From NCBI GenBank assembly GCA_034401135.1, contig JAWZSP010000005.1, forward strand, positions 682,001 through 746,000: a DNA stretch of 64,000 nucleotides. Reading direction: 5' to 3'. The notes under the pieces were generated by a model. That model had not been told where the DNA came from, did not search any database, and saw only the letters and a program-made list of their open reading frames with translations. The translations under genes were made by a program, and so were the position numbers. Shown piece after piece: positions 44,992 to 55,802 of this stretch; positions within the stretch are counted from its first letter, which is position 1; every line of letters starts with the position of its first letter. This stretch comes from Volutella citrinella. Its lineage: Eukaryota > Ascomycota > Sordariomycetes > Hypocreales > Nectriaceae.

Positions 44992-46927
44992 TCAGTTCGA
45001 GATATTCTCCCTCAACCCTTTCGTTCGCAGCGTAAACTTGCCGCCCCCCAGACCAAACCCACCTGACAAGTCTTCAGGACTGCCCACGGCGACGGTGTCA
45101 CCATTGCCATGCCCGTTACTCTTGAACAGCACCGATCTGAGGGCATCGCCATGCTGATTCATGATCTCGCTCTCGACGCTGTTGCGGCGGCTCCCTGCAG
45201 TACTACTAGCGTCGCCATCGAGCTGCGACGACATGGTCGACACCCTACCCTTCAGCTTGCCGGCCCACAGCCCGCGCACGCCACCCTTCTTGCGTTCGGG
45301 CACCTCCTCAGACCCAGCACAGCCCACGTACAGCAGGTACTTCAGATTCGGCAGCGTGTGTCGGATGTCGACCACCTTGAGGCCCTGGGAGGCACACAGT
45401 GTCTCAATGTCCTTGTTCAGCAGAAACCAGCCGTACTCGAACCGCCACTGGCCAGCCGTTGAGCCGCCGCGGGGCAGGTAGAGTGGAAATTCGCGCCGTG
45501 AGGCATTCTTCTCCGCCAGCTTGGAGATGTCGTCCCGCGCGTATGATCGGGAGCCGAACCAGTCAATCACATATGGCAACGGACGGCTGAGGTAAAACTG
45601 TAGGTGATAGGTCAGGAGGGCGACATAGCCAAGGCTGGCGGAGAGGACGTCTTCGGGGATTTGTCTGGAGGTGGCCGCGTCGTACGTCGAGTTCGGCAGC
45701 GGTATGTTGCAGATTTGGAACGACAGTGGCGGAGCATTCGGGATCGGTGTTATAGGGAAGATGTCGGCAAGCTCTGCGCACACCCTCCGCCGCTGACCTC
45801 GAATCTGCTGGTCCGTCTCTGCTACTAGTTTCTTCGACTCCTCCAGCGACTCGCGATTATTGGCAATATCCTCCTCCGCCTGCGCCTGAAGTTTGCGCCC
45901 CTCGGCAATGGCAGCCCTCCTGCTCTTGATCGACTCCAGAAGCTCGTCCCGTCGGTTTCGCGCCTGGCGGTTGCTGCGCTGCTCCGCTGCGACGTACTTT
46001 TCCGCCAATGCGACAGCTTCCTCTGCTGCCTCTGACTTGTCTGGAGGCGAGCGCTCTAGCAGCTGGTTTATTTCATGCATGATTCGCTGCTGGGTGCCAA
46101 TGGCATCTTCGATTGAGCTCTCCAGATTCGCTAGCTTCATTAGAGCATTGTAGGAAGAGGTCGCGATGCTAGGAGCTTGTTTCGGTTCAAGGATTCGGTC
46201 GGGAAAGTCGAGTGAGTAGATTCCGTCTTCGAGGTGAAAGACGAGCGCATTGGGTGGGAAGCGGCGGTCGAGAAGGGTTCCGATAAAGTTGAGGCGCCGT
46301 AAGTCTATAGTTTCTTCCAGGAGGAACATCCAGGTCTTGGTTTTTGGCCGCTTTGCCCAGACGCGGATTGTGGCGACAGATGCTCTCGATACGGTCGGTT
46401 CGCGGCCCTGCAGGCTGAAGAATTGGAAATTGAAGTTCTAGGGGGCGCAGTCAAGTCAGCACATGCAGCAGCGCATTCCAAGAGGCATCGGTTCATACGG
46501 CTGACTTCTCCCGCAACTCGCTCACATGGACGGGGTCCGGTTGCCCGTCGACATGGAGCGAGTAGAATACGTCTCCCACCGCCTCCTCGACGGCCTCCTC
46601 GAGCTTCTTCTGCCTCGCGACGGGCGTGATGTGCACCAGGCTCAGGCTGGTGCGGCGCGACTTGGGTGGGCGGGCATCGACCCGGAGGGCCTCGGGTCGC
46701 AAGCTGTCCTGCCTCAAGCTCTCGGAGGAGCGCGACGAGTGCAATTGACCAGCCTCCCTGAGGATGGGCAGCTTCTTGGGCGAGGTCCTATTAAGTTCGC
46801 CGTCATCGGCCGTCCGTCGGGCGACGGGAGTGAAGGAAAGGTTGCGCAGCCATATTCCTCGCAGATGACGCAGCCTCCTGTTCTGGGACAAGAGGCGTGG
46901 GCGACGGGGCTCGGCGAGGGACGACAT
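44992..46927 (-). CDS. VPS38: Vps38/UVRAG-like subunit of PI3-kinase complex II
   Basis: Exons 46927-46499 and 46437-44992 join in phase 0 across a 61 bp intron, giving 624 aa. It resembles the UVRAG/Atg14 family (Pfam PF10186), which with Vps34, Vps15 and Vps30/Atg6 makes PtdIns3P on endosomes and vacuoles. N-terminal Arg/Ser-rich region; a C2-like part (NFNFQFFSLQG...IRVWAKRPKTKTWMFLLEE) near 144-190; coiled coil about 225-340 (LMKLANLESSIEDAI through RRAAIAEGRKLQAQ); C-terminal domain with FEYGWFLLNKDIETLC and LPNLKYLLY. The N-terminus lacks the CxxC pairs of Atg14, so Vps38 is the better name. ATG 46927 is taken because it directly precedes the coding-like N-terminus; ATG 46948 is also in frame within a 7-bp repeat. 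Confidence 0.82.
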
Positions 46928-46963
46928 TGGACATTGGACATTGGACATTGGACATTGGACATG
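46923..46963 (-). repeat. Heptanucleotide tandem repeat carrying six ATGs
   Basis: TTGGACA repeats (plus strand) place minus-strand ATGs at 46962, 46955, 46948, 46941, 46934 and 46927, spaced 7 nt apart and so rotating through all frames. Only 46948 and 46927 are in frame with the Vps38-like protein. Confidence 0.9.
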
Positions 46964-47903
46964 GGCGTGTGCCGTCGGTTCAGAGCATGCTGCGGCGGTG
47001 CGGGCGGGTGGCCATGCGGCAGCTCGGGAGATGAGGAAAGGCGGCTCGTCGCGGAGCAGAGTCTATACTCTATGGGCGTCGTGATGGCGGCATTAGCATT
47101 ACGTAGTGTAGTGGGTGGTGGTGGTGTCTAGCGTGGCATCGATGCATGGGAAGCTCGGAGCTTGGCTCGCTCCCCATTGCGGCAGGTGAGGTCAGTGCCG
47201 CGATAGCTGCATGTGTGCTCGTTTTACCGATATGCCTGGCAGCCCCACCTTGGGATTCATTACTGCATGCAGGTTCATCCACGCCCCAGGATCATCCCGT
47301 TTATGTTACCTCGTCTGCTGCCGCCAATCAGTTATAAATTAAGTCTCTTAGCATGCCTTGATGTTTCTGGTGGCTTCGGAGTCTGTCTATCCGCTCTTGC
47401 CGCTCTCAAGCCCCCACTGCTATGAATAAATGAATGTCCCACACATAATTTCCACCTTGTCCATCCGTCAGACATTCAATCCCATTCAATTTCCTAGGTT
47501 GCCTTCAACTGCAACAATGCGTATTATCATACCAACCCCCAGCCCCTTGAGAACCACGGCGGCACATCACCTGTCGCTGTGATCATGCTCAAGGAAGCCA
47601 GTGCCTCTCTCACATCAGAGCCTTTGCTGGCGGTCGTATCAGCCCCTGACCTAGATTTCAAAAGACATTTCAACGTTCCGAGGCAAAGTTCAAAACAAAA
47701 GAAACTTATATTACTCATGCTATTACAGGTTTGACAAGAAGCGAATAGGCCGATCAAGTCCCATTACCACTGCATCGTCCTCGCACAGATGCAGGCCGAA
47801 CTTGAACATTTTTCATTTTTTTTCAACATGCAAATCTCCCTTCCAAATGTACTCACTCCAAATGCGATGCGTTTACGTCTGCGTCATGTCCTCTCCATCC
47901 GTC
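46964..47903. other. Intergenic region
   Basis: About 0.9 kb between the Vps38-like 5' end and the 3' end of the repeat protein; both genes are on the minus strand. No gene seen. Confidence 0.45.
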
Positions 47904-50135
47904 TCAGTTGCGGATAAAGGTGTAGCTGTTCTTCTTGTCCTCGAGGTAGCTGGCCTCGCAGGGCTTGTTCTCGGGAGCAATCAGGTAGTGGCAGTTCTTG
48001 TCCTTGGCGGCATCGTCGTACTGGATGGCGATGCAAACCTGGATCTCACCGGCCTTGGCAGCAATGGTCAGAAGGGCACCCTTGGCTTCACACTTGGCCA
48101 GGCAGGTGTTGACGTCGGTGACCCGCTCGTGGTAGGCACGGTCAAGGTACTGCTTCTTGAAGCCCTTGCTGCACATGGGCTGGTAGTGCTTGACGACCTT
48201 CTTGACGTACTGGTTGTCCTTGCCGTTGCCATTGTCGCTCTGATCACCCTGCTCGTCCTCGTCATCATCTCCGCCGTTGTCCTTGCCGCCATCATTCTTC
48301 TTGGACTTGGTGAGGACATCAACGTCAATCTCGGCTTGATCCTTGGAGTCGTCCTTCTCGCCGAGGATATCGAGGTCAAGCAGTCTGTTGCCACCACGTC
48401 GGCTGTGAGGGGTGTGGGTGAGGACATCAACGTCGATCTCAGCCTGGTCCTTGGGATCGTCCTTCTCGCCGAGGACATCAACATCAAGGAGACGGTCGGC
48501 ACGGCGGTAGTTCTTCTTGCCACTCTTGGTCAGGACGTCAACGTCAATCTGAGCCTGATCCTTGTCCTTCTCTCCAAGGATGTCAATGTCGAGAAGTCGG
48601 TCATTCTTCTTTCCGGAGGGACGCTTGCCACCATAGCCACCCTTGCCGCCCTTGGAGCTGCCACGGCTGCCAGATCCATATCGAGAGCCGCGGTTGCTCT
48701 TGGTCAAGACATCAACATCAATCTGAGCCTGGTCCTTGTCCTTCTCGCCGAGAAGATCAATGTCAAGAAGTCGGCTGCCACGGCGGTAGTTCTTCTTTGG
48801 GGTCTTAGTCAGAACATCAACGTCAATCTGGGCTTGTTCCTTGTCCTTTTCGCCAATAATGTCAACATCCAGGAGACGGTCATTCTTGCCAGAGGGACGC
48901 TTGCCACCATAACCGGTTCGGCCGGGAGGGGGAGCAGGGCGTCCGCCTCGGCGTCCAGGATAGCCACCCTTCTTGCTCTTGGTGAGGATGTCAAGATCAA
49001 TTTCGGCCTGGTCCTTGTCCTTTTCTCCGAGAAGATCGATGTCGAGGAGTCGGTTGCTTCCGGGGCTGCGACGGGCCTTGGGACTCTTGGTGAGAACATC
49101 CACATCGATCTCCGCTTGGTCCTTATCCTTGTCGCCAAGAATATCAACGTCCAGAAGGCGCTCAGCACGACGGCCAGGGGTGTGGGTGAGAACATCCACA
49201 TCGATCTCGGCTTGGTCATGGGGGTGATCCTTCTCTCCAACCGCGTCGACATCAAGGAGGCGCTCAGCACGGCGGCCACGAGTGTGCGTGAGAACATCGA
49301 CGTCGATTTCGGCTTGGTCGTGGGGGTGGTCTTTCTCTCCAATCACGTCAACGTCAAGAAGGCGTTCGGCACGACGGCCAGGGGTGTGGGTGAGAACATC
49401 AACGTCGATTTCGGCTTGGTCGTGGGGGTGGTCCTTCTCTCCGATGGCATCGACGTCGAGAAGACGCTCAGCACGACGGCCAAGCTGAAGAATCCTCCTG
49501 CCATTGAGGTCAAGCTTAATGAGGCCATCCTTGCCACCAATGCCCAGATCGAGAAGGGGTGGGCCTCCTTTCTTCTCGCCGACCTTGAGCCTGGCAAGCC
49601 CGTCCTTGCCACTGACATCAAGGTCAATCAGCGAGTTGCCGCTGCCGTCCTTTCCAGCATCAACGCCGAGAAGGGGTTCGAAGTCGACTTCCTTCTTCTT
49701 GTCCTTGATGTGCTCGCCCTTCTTGATGTCGCCAGTCCTAGCAAGGTACTGGTCGAGCTCGTCTTCAGTGAGGAGGCCGAGGATGACGAGAATCTGAAGA
49801 TCATGCGCCACAGTGTTCTTGGAGCAGACTTGCTGGGGAACCTTGAAACAGTCGCCTGAATTTCCCCCACGCTTGTAGTGGCTGGTGCCATAGGCCTGCT
49901 TCTTCTCAGGGTCAGCTCGTTCCAGCATCAAACATGAGAAATGGCTTGGGTAGTTGGCTGCACATACCTTGGTAGGAGTGATTGTAACGTAGTCATCTTT
50001 GATTTGTGCCTTGTGAGGCCGCTTGGTCACAACCTTGATGTTGGAGCAAACGCCCAGGTCGACGATGGCCGAAAGATCGACAGTGCATCCGCCGTGTCCA
50101 GCGACAACGGGGACTTGAGTAAGAGGGCCAGGCAT
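47904..50135 (-). CDS. Asp-rich tandem-repeat protein, unknown function
   Basis: 743 codons if read through; 719 aa if a 72 bp in-frame intron (49967-49896, GTATGT...GCTGAC...CAG) is spliced, which I favour. Start ATG 50135 lies about 130 bp below a TATA box. The N-terminus (about 1-150) has scattered Cys and no convincing signal peptide. The middle, about 400 residues, holds ten units with core RLLDVDxxGEKDxxDQAEIDVDVLT, separated by linkers rich in RR, KK, Gly and Tyr. Units 1-3 are near identical; later units vary in linker length. The C-terminal 100 residues have six Cys (CLAKCEAKGA, CIAIQYDD, CHYLIAPENKPC), like a PAN/apple-type module. The D-x-D spacing hints at metal binding, and the dibasic linkers at Kex2-like cleavage if it is secreted; both are inference. 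Confidence 0.8.
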   Translation of the reverse strand: MPGPLTQVPVVAGHGGCTVDLSAIVDLGVCSNIKVVTKRPHKAQIKDDYVTITPTKVCAANYPSHFSCLMLERADPEKKQAYGTSHYKRGGNSGDCFKVPQQVCSKNTVAHDLQILVILGLLTEDELDQYLARTGDIKKGEHIKDKKKEVDFEPLLGVDAGKDGSGNSLIDLDVSGKDGLARLKVGEKKGGPPLLDLGIGGKDGLIKLDLNGRRILQLGRRAERLLDVDAIGEKDHPHDQAEIDVDVLTHTPGRRAERLLDVDVIGEKDHPHDQAEIDVDVLTHTRGRRAERLLDVDAVGEKDHPHDQAEIDVDVLTHTPGRRAERLLDVDILGDKDKDQAEIDVDVLTKSPKARRSPGSNRLLDIDLLGEKDKDQAEIDLDILTKSKKGGYPGRRGGRPAPPPGRTGYGGKRPSGKNDRLLDVDIIGEKDKEQAQIDVDVLTKTPKKNYRRGSRLLDIDLLGEKDKDQAQIDVDVLTKSNRGSRYGSGSRGSSKGGKGGYGGKRPSGKKNDRLLDIDILGEKDKDQAQIDVDVLTKSGKKNYRRADRLLDVDVLGEKDDPKDQAEIDVDVLTHTPHSRRGGNRLLDLDILGEKDDSKDQAEIDVDVLTKSKKNDGGKDNGGDDDEDEQGDQSDNGNGKDNQYVKKVVKHYQPMCSKGFKKQYLDRAYHERVTDVNTCLAKCEAKGALLTIAAKAGEIQVCIAIQYDDAAKDKNCHYLIAPENKPCEASYLEDKKNSYTFIRN
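48303..49482 (-). repeat. Coding tandem repeats, ten units
   Basis: Each unit is about 24 conserved residues plus a linker of 8-32 residues (DNA period about 100-170 bp). The three N-terminal units are almost identical in DNA, indicating recent unequal exchange. Linkers of units 5 and 7 share GYGGKRPSGK, so some expansions copied two-unit blocks. Confidence 0.9.
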
Positions 50136-51254
50136 CCTGTGAGACTACGGTAATGAATGGATTATACAAACCAAAAGTCAAACGAGTGGTGAAGAAGAAA
50201 TAAGCTGCTTGGGGCAGGAACTGATGAGGAAAAGACTGGTCCAGAGTGGACGTCTTGTTGCGTTTATATACCCGGGATACCCATCGAACCATCCGTGGAT
50301 CGAACTTAAAGTTCTTTACGAGCTCTCCTTTGTGTCTCTCAGAAGCGTGCAATTGTCTCGGTCGTCGAAGACAGCTCTCGGCTAAGATGGCATGAACTCT
50401 GGTGGTGCGGCAAGGTGCGAAATTGAGCATCGTTCTAAACATCATGCTAATCTTCGACTAGCAAGAGGCCAGATTGAATTCGGCACTCCACTTCCAAAGG
50501 ACCGCCGAGACAATTGCTCTGTCTCGCAAATAGAGAAACACAGTCAGGCGTAGGCCTTTCTCCGTCGGAGGCTTCGGCAACTTATCCGAGCAGGTTGGAT
50601 GAGATTCTCCGTCGCCAAACAGCTGCTAGTCCGTACTATCCCCTGTGTTCCATTACGAGATTCAGTATGGCCGTTGTCATCACCGCGTATTTCACCTAGC
50701 GCCGTCTCACGGTTAGCTTGTCGCGCTTGCCAGCGACTGAAACATTCCAAGGCAAGGGAAGGGTAGGTAGCCAACGATTCGCAATGCTGGATGGGGTAAG
50801 TCTAGGGCCGAAAAAGCAATCACGGCATGGGCGCCGGAGCATGGAACTGCACCAAAATAGCCTCTGCCAAGTGAACCATGGCAGCGTGTCATTTGAAACC
50901 GCCTGAAATGATACATTTCGGACATGACTTCTCCAACTTTAGCTCAACTGAGCCAGGACAAGGCAAAGACACTGAGCTCAGCGACTGCCAAGGGATCCGG
51001 CTCCGAGCGGAGGGCACAAGCGATGCTAGGGGTCGTAGAATCTATCAAAGTTCAGAGACTGGCTCATCTAGGCTCATGGTAGGTTCATTGCGTCGTCTAA
51101 TCAGATGAGGCCGTGGCTACATGGTATGTCCATAGCGCAACGGGTCCATCTCATCTCATCTCATCTGTCTAGCCCGTCTAAAAACAATCCAGCTCGCCTC
51201 AGAGCAGCACATGGTCCATCATACTGCACGGGGCATAGCATATCCTTTCCAGAC
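50136..51254. other. Intergenic region
   Basis: 1.1 kb holding the repeat-protein promoter and the 3' flank of the Nudix gene. A TCTCA-type microrepeat sits near 51150. No gene seen. Confidence 0.45.
50263..50270 (-). promoter_or_regulatory. TATA box
   Basis: TATATAAA on the minus strand, 128 bp before ATG 50135. It suggests a strongly or inducibly expressed gene and supports that start. Confidence 0.55.
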
Positions 51255-51852
51255 CTAGAGCTTCAGAGTAAACAACTCCTGATCTTGATTCAGAAGGTTC
51301 TCCAGGGGCAGGAACAGACGTCCTTTCTCCTTCCCTTCGCGGATGGCCTTGAGATCGTCCCACGACTTCCACCACCAGCCCTCGCACTTGTTAGGCTCCT
51401 TGATCTACAAAATCTGTTAGCTACCTTGCCTCTAAGACACACACTCTCTCTCCAGGCTCACCTCGGGCTCCTTGGAAGAGTCATTCACATCGCAACGCAC
51501 AAAGAGGGTAATGTAGTGCTTGTTCTCGGTGTCGAAGACGTCGTTGGTCACGTAGACGAGGTCCCGAGCCGTGATCTCGAGGCCAGTCTCCTCCAAGACC
51601 TCTCTCTCGGCACACGTCTTCCAGTCTTCGCCGTACTCGAGGTGACCACCAGGTAGCTGCAGGGTTCCTGCATCAAGGGTGGTGGCTGTCAGGGACCGCG
51701 CATTTGCATGGCAGGGCAAGGGGGTTTGGGGGGTTGAACTGAGACTTACCGGCGCCGTGGCTGCCAATGCGCTTGCCCACGATGAATTTGCCATCGGGCC
51801 GGGTGACGAGGGCGGCGATGCCGACGCGTGGGTTGGGCTGCTGGGACGCCAT
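51255..51852 (-). CDS. Nudix hydrolase (NUDT15/MTH2-like)
   Basis: Exons 51852-51750, 51667-51462 and 51404-51255 join with matching phases to 152 aa. Hydrolyses nucleoside diphosphates linked to another group; small members of this size often sanitise (deoxy)nucleotide pools. The Nudix box is complete at about residues 42-64: GHLEYGEDWKTCAEREVLEE followed by TGL, with the REVLEE metal-binding core. The N-terminus (PRVGIAALVTRPDGKFIVGKR) and the WWWKSWDDL block match NUDT15-like enzymes. No targeting signal is seen. Substrate cannot be set from sequence. Confidence 0.93.
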
Positions 51853-53208
51853 GTCGTTTGTTTGTGCTTTTTTTGGGTCGTCCTTGCAGGATCAGGCCAA
51901 AGGGTGTCTAATTCCCAGGTCGCTGGGCGGCTGGGGATGATTTGCAGAGGCGGTGTGTCAGGTGATGAGCGAAGGGAGAAGTTGTGAGGAGTCGGAAAGG
52001 ATATGTGTGTCTGCTGAGGCCTCTTTTAATATGGACGATTGTTGGTGAGGCAGACAGGCCGCAGCAAACTAGAGGGGCAGAGGGGTTCTTTGTTCTCTAG
52101 GCTTTTTGCGTGTTGGTGGAGCTGAGTCACAGCTGAGGTAGGTAGCGATCGAGGGACAAAGGAACAGGCTCAGCGCAGCAGAACACAGCAAGCAGCGGTC
52201 GCGTTGTTACGGTATCACAGGCGCGAGTCGGTGGGGACAAAAATTGGATACCGAGCCCGGACATGAGCGACGGGAAGCAATTGGAAGAATCTCACGCCCG
52301 TCCTCTATGACGCAGAGGCACCGGTGGCTCCAACAGTGCACCGAGCAGCAGGGCTGCGCCTTGAAGGGTGCCTCGCCACAGCTTGGGGTAACCCCGCAGC
52401 TCACTGCAGCCGTGCCAATGCTAGGCTGCCAGTGGGGCCCAATAGGGCTCTGGGCTACCACTCAGCAGGAGGGAGCCAGTGGAGGTTAGCAACCTCGGGC
52501 AGGTTAGCAGTGGTCGACCTCTCGCAGCGGCGGGCGGGTATTCTCGAATTCAGGGTGTCATATATCCTCTAATTGCACATCAAGGGTATACGAGAAGATC
52601 CTCTCTTCAGCACGGGCAGTGGCGGCGGTTCTCAGTCAAGAGGCTTGCTGGCTGCAGGCGCTCGGCGGGCGTCGCGGCCATTCACACCCAAAGACATACG
52701 TGCACGCGAAGTGACATTGTACGCACGGAGAAATGGAGGGTCAAAGAGAAATAGAAGCGAGGTACTTGATTGCCGTACATTCATTACTCTGTCTACAAAG
52801 GAAGAAGAGAAGGGGAAAATCCAGCGTCTATCCGGCTTGGCCTAATGCATAACACACGCTACTAAGTCCAGTCGCAATTCGGTTGATTGCTCAACGCCAA
52901 AACACTCTAATGTCGTCTCTGCATGGATCCTGCAAGGGCTCTGTCCTGCCTCTGACGTATCATGTCGACGATGATCATGATCATGATGCTGCTGCTCAAA
53001 GAAGGCGGTAAAAAACAACAAAACGCCTTGACGTCATTCGTACCAAACATACGGAGTAGCAAACTCCTGTTCCACATCACGCACGCCTCGAGACGTCCGA
53101 GCGGTGAACACCCTGCCTCTCCCTTCCCCAGCCTTGTGACTTGTCGCTTGCTCTCCTCGCGTCGAGCCAGCGCCACGGCAAGCCCCATGCTCCTGTCTCA
53201 GCCCTGTC
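51853..53208. other. Intergenic region
   Basis: 1.36 kb. 5' flank of the Nudix gene and 3' flank of the regulator. A short ATGATC repeat is at about 52972-52991. Nothing coding is supported. Confidence 0.45.
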
Positions 53209-55802
53209 TCACGGGAACGGCTGATGGGGCGCAAACAGGCCGTACAGCGCGTCTTGCGAAATGTCCTTTTCCTGGTCATTGAGGAAGTCGAGCAGCCCCG
53301 GCGACGTGCTAAAGTGCGGGTCAATGTGGTGCGGGTCGACGTGGTCAACCATGGTCCGGCCGAGATACTCTGGCGGCACAAAGGCGCCGGGGGTTGGCCC
53401 GCCGCTGGTGCCGTTGGTCATGACGGGCGCCGACGGCGTCATGGCCAGCGGGAAGAAGAAGCTCTCGTCGAGCCCGGCCGGCTGCAGCGTCTCCTGGCCC
53501 GCGGCGCCGCCCTCCTTGATGCTCGTCTGGAACTCGCGCACCATGTCCTGCAGCACGCTGAGCGGCTTCTTGAGGCCAAAGTTGCAGCCCACCTGCAGCT
53601 CGCTGAGGCAGCTCCAGAAGAAGGAGATGGGCTCCGTGAACTGGCCGCGCTCGTGCCGCTCCTGGCGCAGGATGACAATCACGGCCGAGTAGACGGCGTA
53701 CGAGAGCAGGAATGGCGCCCGTCGTAGCGTAAACGTCTCGCGGTACCGCCGCACCAGCTTCTGGATCATGAGCGCGCTCTGGATGCACGCCTCTTCGCCG
53801 CGCCGCTTGGCCCCTTCGTCCGTGTGGCGCCGCAGGTGGCCTTCGTCGAGGAACGCGCGGTGCAGAAGGATGGTGAGGGCATGGAAGGTGGTGCTGCAAC
53901 ATGTCAGTATTTCTTTTTTACTTCTTTTCTTCTCCCGACTCGCATCTGCCACGCATCAGGGCAGCGCAAGCCGTCAGGGGATACATACTGTGGTGTAAGT
54001 TGGTGAGGCGGAGGCACGATAATCATCCTGTCGTCGGGATCGAATCGCAGGTGTGACGGCAGACTGGCCTGCCACTTCTCAAACTCCTTCTCGATCGAAG
54101 CCTTCTTCTCCAGGATGTAATCCGTCGTAAACTTCATGCACTGGATTCCGTACAGGTCGTTGATGCGCGTGGAGATCTGCAGCAGCCGCACCAGGCTGCT
54201 GAACGTCGACACAGCGTGGGCCGGCTGCGGGGCGTACGGGGGCGGCGCCTGCGCCGGCGACTCGGTGTCGACGTACGGCTCCCACTCCTCGAGCTCCTCA
54301 AACGTGTCGAGGAGCTGCAGCGGCACGCGCGCCTGCGCCGAAGCAAACATGCATGGCCGGCCGAGGTACAGCGCCTGCGTGGCGTCGGTGGTGAAGGCGC
54401 CCCAGTACAGCCGCTTGCGCATCTCCTGCTCGAGGTCGCGCCGCAGCATGCGCTCGTTCTTGACGCCCGACGTGCTCTGGTAGTCCGGGCCGAGCATCAG
54501 GTGGCAGCCCAGGTCGATGATCATGCGGTGGGCCGTGCCGGACAAGCTCCAGCCGGCGCTGGGGCGGCCCTGGGACACGAGGGACACGCTGGTGAGGAGG
54601 AGCGCCAGCGCCGAGGGGATGCTGGGCTTGTCGAGCTCGTCGATGAGCAGCTCTCGGAAGCGGTCATAGAAGCGCTTGCCCACCGTCTGCGGGTCTTCGG
54701 GGTCGGTGCGCAGGGAGATGCGGTCGCTGTAGAGGGATGTTGAGTAGAATATCGCGTTGAGCAGGAGCTTGTTGGCGAAGGGCCCGCCGCCACTGGCCAG
54801 GCTGTCCATAATAGCCGGGCGGTAGGTGATGAGGTAGGCGTAGTGCTGGCGGTTGAAGTGGAGGTCGAGCAGGTGCTTGGCCAGCTCGGGCGACGTGCCG
54901 TCGAGGTCCATGAGGTCGCGCGGCTGGCGGAACATGCGGGCCTCGCGCTGGCGCTGCAGGGCTGCGTTGCTGATGAGCCGGGCTTTTGACGACGAGATGG
55001 CGTCGTCGCCCTTCTTGGTCATGGTCGAGATGTTCTCACGGTGCTGCGCCCGGGACGTCGGGTTGAGGATGCTGGAGAGGCCGTGGACGGCCGACACGTA
55101 GCCGTTTTCGTGGAAGACACCGGCGACGCGGGCCTCTGATGGCGACAGCCCGGTGCCGTCGCCGTTGCCGTCGTTGCTGATGGGCCGATGGACAGGCGGC
55201 TTCGGCACCAGAGCCGTCTCTGCGGCCTCCGGGCCGGGCTGGGAGAGTATTAAGCCGAAGGCGCCGATCCGGGGCTTCGCCTCGCCGTCGGATGGGCCCA
55301 CGCTGCTCCGGGGCGGCGACGAGAGGAAGCCGGCGCCCATGTCGTGCGTGGCCGAGGACGAGGCGGTCGGCGTGGGTAGCGGGCTGGCGATGGCAGCCGT
55401 TGAGGCGAGGCGGCTGAGGCCGTGGGGTGTGAAGTCGCGGGGGGCAGAATCGCGCGAGGGGGATCCCGTGTCCATCAGGTCGGCGGTGAAGGAGGCCTGC
55501 AGCTCGGGCGTCAGGATGCCGGCAGTCTTCATGTGGTCGAGCATGACGGCGATGGTGTTCTCGAGCGTCTGCACGCGGGCGCGCGACGGCCTGGGCTCGC
55601 GGCGGGCATCTTGCGGATACACGCATGAGAGGCTGTTGTTTGTGCACTCTGCGCACTGCGGCCGGGCGCCGTCGCAGCGCACCTTCTTCTGCCGGCACGG
55701 CGTGCACGTCTTGCAGAGCGCGCCGGCGCCAGAGCCCGAGGGCCGCGAGACGCGCGACGAGCCGTCGCGGCCGTTACGCCGGGAGACCTTGGGCGCAGTC
55801 AT
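53209..55802 (-). CDS. Zn2Cys6 transcription factor with fungal-specific TF domain
   Basis: Exons 55802-53989 and 53893-53209 join in phase 2 across a 95 bp intron, giving 832 aa. The binuclear cluster is at residues 33-60: C-x2-C-x6-C-x6-C-x2-C-x6-C (CTPCRQKKVRC then CAECTNNSLSC), followed by a basic linker and a short coiled coil (VQTLENTIAVMLDHM). The middle-homology (fungal_trans, PF04082) region covers about residues 350-600, with HFNRQHYAYLITYRPAIMDS, a GRPSAGWSLSGTAHRMIIDLG block and a YWGAFTTDATQALYLGRP block. The C-terminus is disordered and acidic, a likely activation region. ATG 55802 is the first ATG; the frame extends upstream only from a GTG. Target genes are unknown. Confidence 0.92.

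Noticed and set aside
46714..46962. Separate 82-codon gene on the minus strand
   Set aside because: It overlaps the Vps38-like first exon out of frame and arises from the heptanucleotide repeat; kept only as a possible upstream ORF.
47802..49859. 685-codon open frame on the plus strand opposite the repeat protein
   Set aside because: It mirrors the tandem repeats on the other strand. The minus frame has the TATA box, start, Cys-rich C-terminal module and conserved repeat logic; the plus frame has none of these.
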